Below the pieces are notes generated by a model that was not told the origin of the DNA, made no database searches, and saw only the letters and a list, made by a program, of their open reading frames with translations. From the NCBI GenBank assembly GCA_034698045.1, contig JAQGAU010000737.1:1-24449 (forward strand): a DNA stretch of 24,449 nt. Direction: 5' to 3'. Source of the DNA: Paramacrobiotus richtersi (Eukaryota > Tardigrada > Eutardigrada > Parachela > Macrobiotidae). A program made the translations under genes and the position numbers. Below, one piece after another: positions 19,012-24,449 of the stretch (the stretch's first letter is position 1; every line of letters starts with the position of its first letter).

Positions 19012-22000
19012 ATGGATTATTGGGTGATTAATTTGTTGGCGGTGTGTGTGGTATGGATTAACGGTGTGGAGGGAGCTTCCGGTTGGAGTCGGCGGGAATT
19101 AATGGGGGAGTATTTGCCGTATGATGGGACCGTTGATGGACGCGCAACAGGTGGGATTACTGATATCTGACAAATTTTGGAATAATTCTAAATTGATTTT
19201 CTTCAGTATTAGTACGCATTTGTTCATGTACGCCGTATATACCGATGCTTTACTCAGTTTATTAGAAATTTCATTGTTGTATAACACTAATAACAGTACA
19301 ACTTTGCCTTTTTTCAAACTATTTTGCTGTTGAATTTATTATTTTATTAATTGTTTATTTTACTGTATATTTGGTATTTATTAGTAATTTATTATTTTAT
19401 TGTTGATTATAGCATTAATTGATTATCATTTTATTTTTATTTTATATTTGTTATTTTATTATGAATTTATCATTTTGCTTTTGAATTTATCTATATTTAA
19501 TGTGTAATATTTACGTAGCGTTAGCGAACATGAAACGATTCAAATTTAGTGTAAATAAATATTATAGTTATAACTGAAAACGCTGTAATGATGTGCATGT
19601 TATTATGGACGGGAACGCCATTTCCGCTACCGTACCAAAATGCAAATTTCACTTATGTACTCAACGGTCTTTAAAAATGCATAACTCATGCCATATTGAT
19701 AAGGTACCAGCCATAACAGTATAAGCAGATGTAGGTCAACTGCGTAGCAACGCCGTAGTCACATATCGCCGAAATGCACATTTCCCACCCTGGGTAGGGT
19801 ACTATTTGATCGTCTATAGATGAAGCGGAAGGCTCCGGCCAGCCCGTTATCTTCGACACCACCCTTCCGCCCCATGGCCACCACCCACCCGCACCTCCGA
19901 CTGCCAACCCTCATTTCCCACATTCTCAACCTTCCCATGTCAATGGGAGCACGACGGACAATGCGACCCACCTCCCGACCACCCCGGGACACCGGGACGG
20001 TCTTCCGACGCACTCCGGAGGTTTGGAAACTCACGTCACTGCCGATCTCCATACACCCACTGATTCAGCAGTAACGCAGCATTCCCGGGTCACTGGTGGA
20101 TCGGAGACGCTTCCTGCCCACCTCCCGACCACCACGGGACATCGGGACGGTCACCTGGATCATTCCGAGTCCCCTCATACCGCTGAAACTCACGTCGCCG
20201 CTGATCTCCATACACCTACTGGTTCCACAGTAGTGCACCATTCCCAGGTCACTGGTAGACCGGAAACGCATCCTGTCAACCGCCCGACCACTCCGGGACA
20301 TTCGGGAGGTCATGCCGGCAGTGTCCATGTGAATCAGACAGACGCACCAGCTCATACTCCCATATCCACCCATTCTGCAGAGATTGTCCATTCCCATGTC
20401 ACCGGTAGGCCGGAGATGAGCGCGACCGATGCCCCGACAACTTCCGGGTCTCTGGAAGGTCCCCAGGGAAGAAATCATGTGTTCCAGGACCTGGAGAATA
20501 CTGATCTGGTTGGGAATGTGACACATCCCGATGGACGGAAGGTCACCCAGTTCCCGGTGGGCTTCTTTCCGGACGCGACCCACCAGCAAAGTACCTTCGA
20601 AGGGACATTCTCCGGGATTGTCACCGTGCCTATGGACGGTCGGACGACGGTCCATGAGGACGTCACCATGACGGAATCTATCACAGTAGCAACACGGTAT
20701 GTCGAAGAAGTTACAACGGAACTCTCGGACTTGCGGGACAACCTCCTCGCGGGACGGAGCGATTCCCGTCGGAAGTATCCAGCTATCCATCGAATCATCC
20801 CGACCAATAGTAGCACAGGTTCGGAGAGCACCGCCCGGTCCAGCCGACACTTGGACGGAACCTCCGCCCCGGATGGTGAACCGGATGATTACTCCCAAGA
20901 AGAGATACTGACGAAGGAAGTGACGGAAGCGCCCACCACCGAAACCACCGTTAGCACCACCGTTACCAGCACTGAAACCACGGTACCTGTTACATTTCTT
21001 GAAACCAACAACACCACGATATCTAACACGTCATCTGTGACCAATGCAATCGAGGTGACCACACCTGATACCGTGGTAACCGACCACTCCGAGACGTCGG
21101 AAGTGGTGGTAACCATTCCGACTGCTTCGGTGGTGATTCCGACTGATTCCCCTGCCAACATAACCGATACTTCGCCTACCGCACAAGTCGGTCAGCTGAC
21201 CGTCCTACCGACAAACGATACAGTGAATCATACGGAGGCGGTTGGTGGTAGCTCGGACGCGCCTCCGACCCCTCTGGTAACGGCTTCATCGTGTCGAGGA
21301 ATGGTTTGTGGAAGGTATCAGCAGTGTTATAATTTCACGGATGGCTGGCGGTGTGAGTGCGACGAAGGTTTCATCCGGAATCCGGAGGAGACGGGAGAAA
21401 GGAGGACGCGGGGGTGTGTGTGCCCGGCGTCCAAGATGTTCGAGAATGGACGGTGCATACATGGTCAGTGTGGTTACAAAAACAAATTGATCTAAAACAT
21501 TTATATCCGTTAATATTAACAAATAAATATAATAATGCAATAATTAATATTAATTCTTTTGCAGGAACAGATAAATTACAAATACACACGATACTTATAA
21601 ACGATTAATGTAAACGTGGCCAAATGTGTAACAAATGTCAGAAAGTTTTAGTTTTATTTCCTATATTGCAGCTAAAAAAGTCATGGAATCCACAATAACT
21701 CTGCACGGAATCTATAACGAGGATTTCCTGAACATGTCATCGCAGCTGGCGCAACAGGTGGCCAAGGAACTGAAAGATGAGGTCAGTGCTATATAGATTA
21801 ACATGCAAATAACAGCATCAGACTACAGTAACAGAAATGGGATTAAAAGATTAAGCACAAGCGTCAATCAAAATTACCCCAGTAAAGCGTTACTAAATTT
21901 CAAAACTAATAAATTTATAAACAAATATTTTAAATTGATAAATAAAAGGACTTATAAATGTATTAACAAAAACTCTTATAATAATACGAAAAAACAAATA

Positions 22001-24449
22001 AATTTATGAGATATAAAAATGGGAATAAATTTACAAAAATTTATCCGTAAAAAAATTACTGATTTGAACATCAGTAATAAAAAGGGGATAATAATAAAAG
22101 AAATCATCAGCGTGGACGTATGAACATATAAAAAATCACAAGGCCAGTTGAATACTTGTAACAGACAATAACAATGGATAAATAAGCTTACGCAATATTC
22201 TGTTAACAAATGTGCACAAATTGATCCAGATGGAGTTGCTGTTAAGCCACGCCCTCACCACCCCCCTCTCCATCACCGTCGGCCGGTTCACCCTCCCTTC
22301 GCACCGTCGAAAGCGCGCCGCCAACACCTCCAGCATTGTTCCCGTTTTCTCCCACATTTTCCTGAAACTCCGCTCCCTCTCCCTAATCTCCGAGGCGGAA
22401 ATGCAGTCCGCTGTCGCCAACGTCACCGCCACGGCGCCCGCTCTCCCCAGCGGCTACACCCTCACCGAACAATACGTCCCGATGAAGAGCTATGATTATT
22501 GTGAAGAAAAGGAACATAATTGTGACCTTTCGACAACGAGTTGTGTTTTTCATCCGGCGGAAGGGAGAATGGAGTGCGGGTGTTTGCAGTATCATTCTGC
22601 GGTGGGAATGTATAGTTGTGCGTTTAATATGACTGCCGCCAGTGAGGGGGAGGCGGCGGTGCAGCGGGAAAATGATAGTAAGTGAAAAACAATGAAATTT
22701 TGCATTAGAGAACAGGAAGAATAACGTCTAATGGAAAATAAATATATATCAAAAGTGAACAACAGAATAACCTGGATACAGTTGGCTACAGTTTTCTTCG
22801 CGTGCTAACTGGGACAAATTTTTCATTTGATTTTTGGAATTTTTATTGTATCAACAATGTTTCCGGGCATCTGCCGAATAACACATAACCTGGATAATTT
22901 TTATGAGTTTAAAAAAATTGAGTATTTTTTGCTAGTTAGTGTTTATTTTAATTACATAAATTGAATGGACCGTTAATAATCATTATAATATTGTACTTGC
23001 GGATTGTGCAAATGTTCATCTGTAAAATTATGATAATGATCAGTGAGAATGCAGTAGCCGACGTTTCTGGGCGTTACCGAATGAGTAATGATCATGTTTT
23101 TGTTCCGGCAGAACTGCGAATTACGGTCTACGTGTTTGTGGGAGCGGTTGGACTTCTCGTGTGTGCCCTGTGCGCTGTCCTGCTACTCCTCAGAATGCGG
23201 TAAATATATCAAAAAAAACTTTTTTCTTTACACTAGGTAGTATATTCTCACTTGCTTTTTGCTATTTATTGCACTTGCTGTTTATGGTACATTTTGTCAG
23301 GTTTTTATTATTATATTTTATCAATTTTTATTATGATTGGTTTTTTTACTGATTGTTGTAATATTTTCCAGATTTGTTTCTCAAACGTAAAGGTAATGCG
23401 AATAAAAAATAAATAAATCGCGTCTATAAAATAAAGAAAATACACATTCATAATATATAATTTTAATAAATAGATAAAAAAATTAATGGTTGATACATAA
23501 AACACATATAAAAATAAAATAATGGTTGATAAATAAAATACATAATGTTCGTAAAATGCATAAAATCAATAAAACAAATAAAATGAACTATGTTCATCAG
23601 AAATAATGATAGCAAAAATTAATGCCCGAGTGAAGAAATACAGCACAATCACCGTTACAAATTATGCTTGACAGGCCCAAGAAGGCCAAACCCCCGCCGC
23701 CCCGCCCTCCACACAGCCGCTTCGCCCAGAATGAAGCGGGGCCGTACAAGGCCCGCCTCCCGCGGCCGGTCATGTCCCTTTTCAACAGCAACACACCCAT
23801 CATCACGGACATGGATAACACCGTGCAAATCGACCCGGAAACGGTTGGTTCTACTGTATTTTTTGTCTAACCAGTTGTCCGCGTCCTAACCCGTGTCCCG
23901 TGTGGTTTGTCCGTACTAGGACCTCTTCAGCTATCACTATGGACGCACGGATTCGCTGCGTCTACTCCTTGTGCGTATTTCATACCGAAATCTGTCTTTG
24001 TTCTGTGTGGTGATGTGCTGATCGTTAAGGAGTAACTTTCCCTTTTACCCTCAAATTACTTACATAATATAAGTTACAGGACGTTGTGTATAAGACCGTC
24101 CAATAATACGTTAAAAATACGAATAAAATTGCCGGTTATAAAGTGAAGTCCGTTCTAAATTAAATAGATATTAAACTGTAGCCCAGAATAAAAATATTAA
24201 AAAAAATAATATATAAAAAGCTAAAAAAGTATAATAAAAATTTAAAACATAGAAAAAAACATTAAAATATATACATACAGAATATATAATAACATACAGA
24301 ATATATTAAGAAAATATAGAAAAATATAAAGAAGTGTATAAAATGTTCCCTTCTCTTAGGCGCGTCTCCCGCCACCCCCACCCGCCATGTTAGCCCAACC
24401 CCCCCTCCCCACCACCTCCCCGCCGCCCATCTCCACCTTCTCCCGTCGC
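19012..24449 (+). CDS. Type I transmembrane mucin, EGF-SEA-EGF-TM layout (3' end beyond window)
   Basis: Visible exons: 19012-19150, 19820-21463, 21672-21781, 22230-22677, 23112-23199, 23675-23843, 23920-23970, 24360-24449; all GT-AG and in frame (913 codons). Residues 1 to about 22 are a signal peptide (MDYWVINLLAVCVVWING). From 47 to about 535 the chain is rich in Thr, Ser, Pro and His with many NxS/T sites, 53-residue repeats near the start and a TTET/TVTST stretch later. EGF-1 spans 538-579 (six Cys); a SEA domain about 595-705 (opens VMESTITLHGIYNEDF); EGF-2 722-761 (six Cys); TM about 784-807 followed by RMR; then a tail with KPPPPRPP and RLPPPPP, possible SH3 ligands. The order EGF-SEA-EGF-TM-tail is that of vertebrate MUC3/12/13/17. 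The SEA domain carries RRKR (657-660) just before SSIVP, the equivalent of the GSVVV self-cleavage site. Likely an apical, heavily O-glycosylated glycocalyx protein. Donors at 23844 (GTTGGT) and 23971 (GTGCGT) are weak, so tail exons are less sure. Confidence 0.88.
19151..19819 (+). other. Mucin intron 1
   Basis: A 669-base phase-1 intron between the signal-peptide exon and the mucin exon. About 19325-19500 is low-complexity TTATTTTATTA-type sequence; the rest is unremarkable and no further exon is seen. Confidence 0.7.
19908..20502 (+). repeat. 159-base (53-residue) tandem repeats in the mucin exon
   Basis: Two well-matched units, 20026-20184 and 20185-20343, share ETHV-ADLHTPT-S and HS-VTG--ET-P...PTT-GH--GH. 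A third, more diverged unit starts at 20344 (HTPISTHSAEIVHSHVTGRPE). A partial earlier unit at about 19908-20025 keeps HLPTTPGHRDG. The period of the units is exactly 159 bases, so the frame is kept. The units are Thr/Ser/Pro/His-rich, as expected for an O-glycosylated mucin domain. Confidence 0.8.
21782..22229 (+). other. Mucin intron 3 (within the SEA domain)
   Basis: A phase-0 intron that splits the SEA domain after AKELKDE. AT-rich, with no gene content. The exon that follows starts abruptly with C-rich sequence. Confidence 0.7.
22782..22856 (+). repeat. Dispersed repeat family B, copy 2 (mucin intron 4)
   Basis: Second copy of the 75-base repeat at 14556-14630, same length and orientation, in the mucin intron before the TM exon. 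Differences are mostly single bases. Too short to classify; it may be the conserved core of a longer, decayed element. Confidence 0.7.
23200..23674 (+). other. Mucin intron 5, with a candidate microexon
   Basis: A phase-2 intron between the TM exon and the first cytoplasmic exon. It contains a 21-base segment (23372-23392) with a good 3' splice site (TATTTTCCAG) and a GTAATG donor. Spliced in, it would read RFVSQT and then a stop. The rest is AT-rich, with ATAAATAAAA-type repeats at about 23400-23590. Confidence 0.55.
23971..24359 (+). other. Mucin intron 7
   Basis: A phase-0 intron, A-rich from about 24110 to 24340 with AATATATAA-type words, ending in CCCTTCTCTTAG before the very C-rich last visible exon. 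No other feature seen. Confidence 0.6.

Noticed and set aside
20065-20898. 277-codon open frame on the minus strand
   Set aside because: It lies wholly antisense to the mucin exon and arises from its repeat structure and GC-rich third positions. No start context, domain or splice logic supports it.
23668-23889. Alternative arginine-rich frame of the first cytoplasmic mucin exon
   Set aside because: The TM exon ends in phase 2, which selects the proline-rich frame. That frame also continues through two further exons, while the Arg-rich frame stops.
1-24449. tRNA, rRNA, CRISPR array, retroviral or Polinton-like element, autonomous transposon
   Set aside because: None was recognised by eye: no cloverleaf with proper A/B boxes, no regularly spaced repeats, no polymerase, integrase, capsid or transposase motifs in any frame.

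Overview
The window is nuclear DNA of an invertebrate animal. It contains four intron-bearing protein genes with GT-AG introns, GC-rich exons set in very AT-rich introns and spacers, and animal-specific families (rhodopsin-class GPCR, MAM domain, SLC12 cotransporter, EGF-SEA-EGF membrane mucin). Nothing seen fixes the phylum. A small ecdysozoan such as a tardigrade would fit, but that is a guess. There are no rRNA or tRNA genes, no CRISPR array, and no retroviral or Polinton-like element that I can recognise.

Layout. (1) 308-815 (+): the last two exons of a class A GPCR covering intracellular loop 3, TM6, TM7 and helix 8; the rest lies before the window. (2) 1618-2483 (-): a complete three-exon gene for a small secreted protein with one MAM domain. 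It faces the GPCR tail to tail. (3) 4267-16570 (+): a complete 17-exon Na+-dependent SLC12 cation-chloride cotransporter (NKCC/NCC clade, 1,100 residues by my splicing). Its first intron is 3.9 kb. It is divergent from the MAM gene across a 1.8 kb spacer. (4) 16571-19011: a spacer made of AT-rich DNA with a GC-balanced island and a sharp T-rich to A-rich switch centred on a perfect hairpin. (5) 19012 to the window end (+): a type I transmembrane mucin with a signal peptide, a Ser/Thr/Pro/His-rich ectodomain with 53-residue repeats, EGF, SEA, EGF, TM and a proline-rich cytoplasmic tail. At least eight coding exons are visible and the gene runs off the end.

The genes do not form an operon or an evident pathway. 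The cotransporter and the mucin could both belong to epithelial cells, but that is inference. The points most worth following are: a polybasic furin-type site placed just before the normal SEA self-cleavage position of the mucin; an Asn where NKCCs carry a K+-coordinating Tyr and NCCs a His; two short dispersed repeat families found in introns; and a candidate alternative first exon of the cotransporter that would drop its kinase-docking motif.
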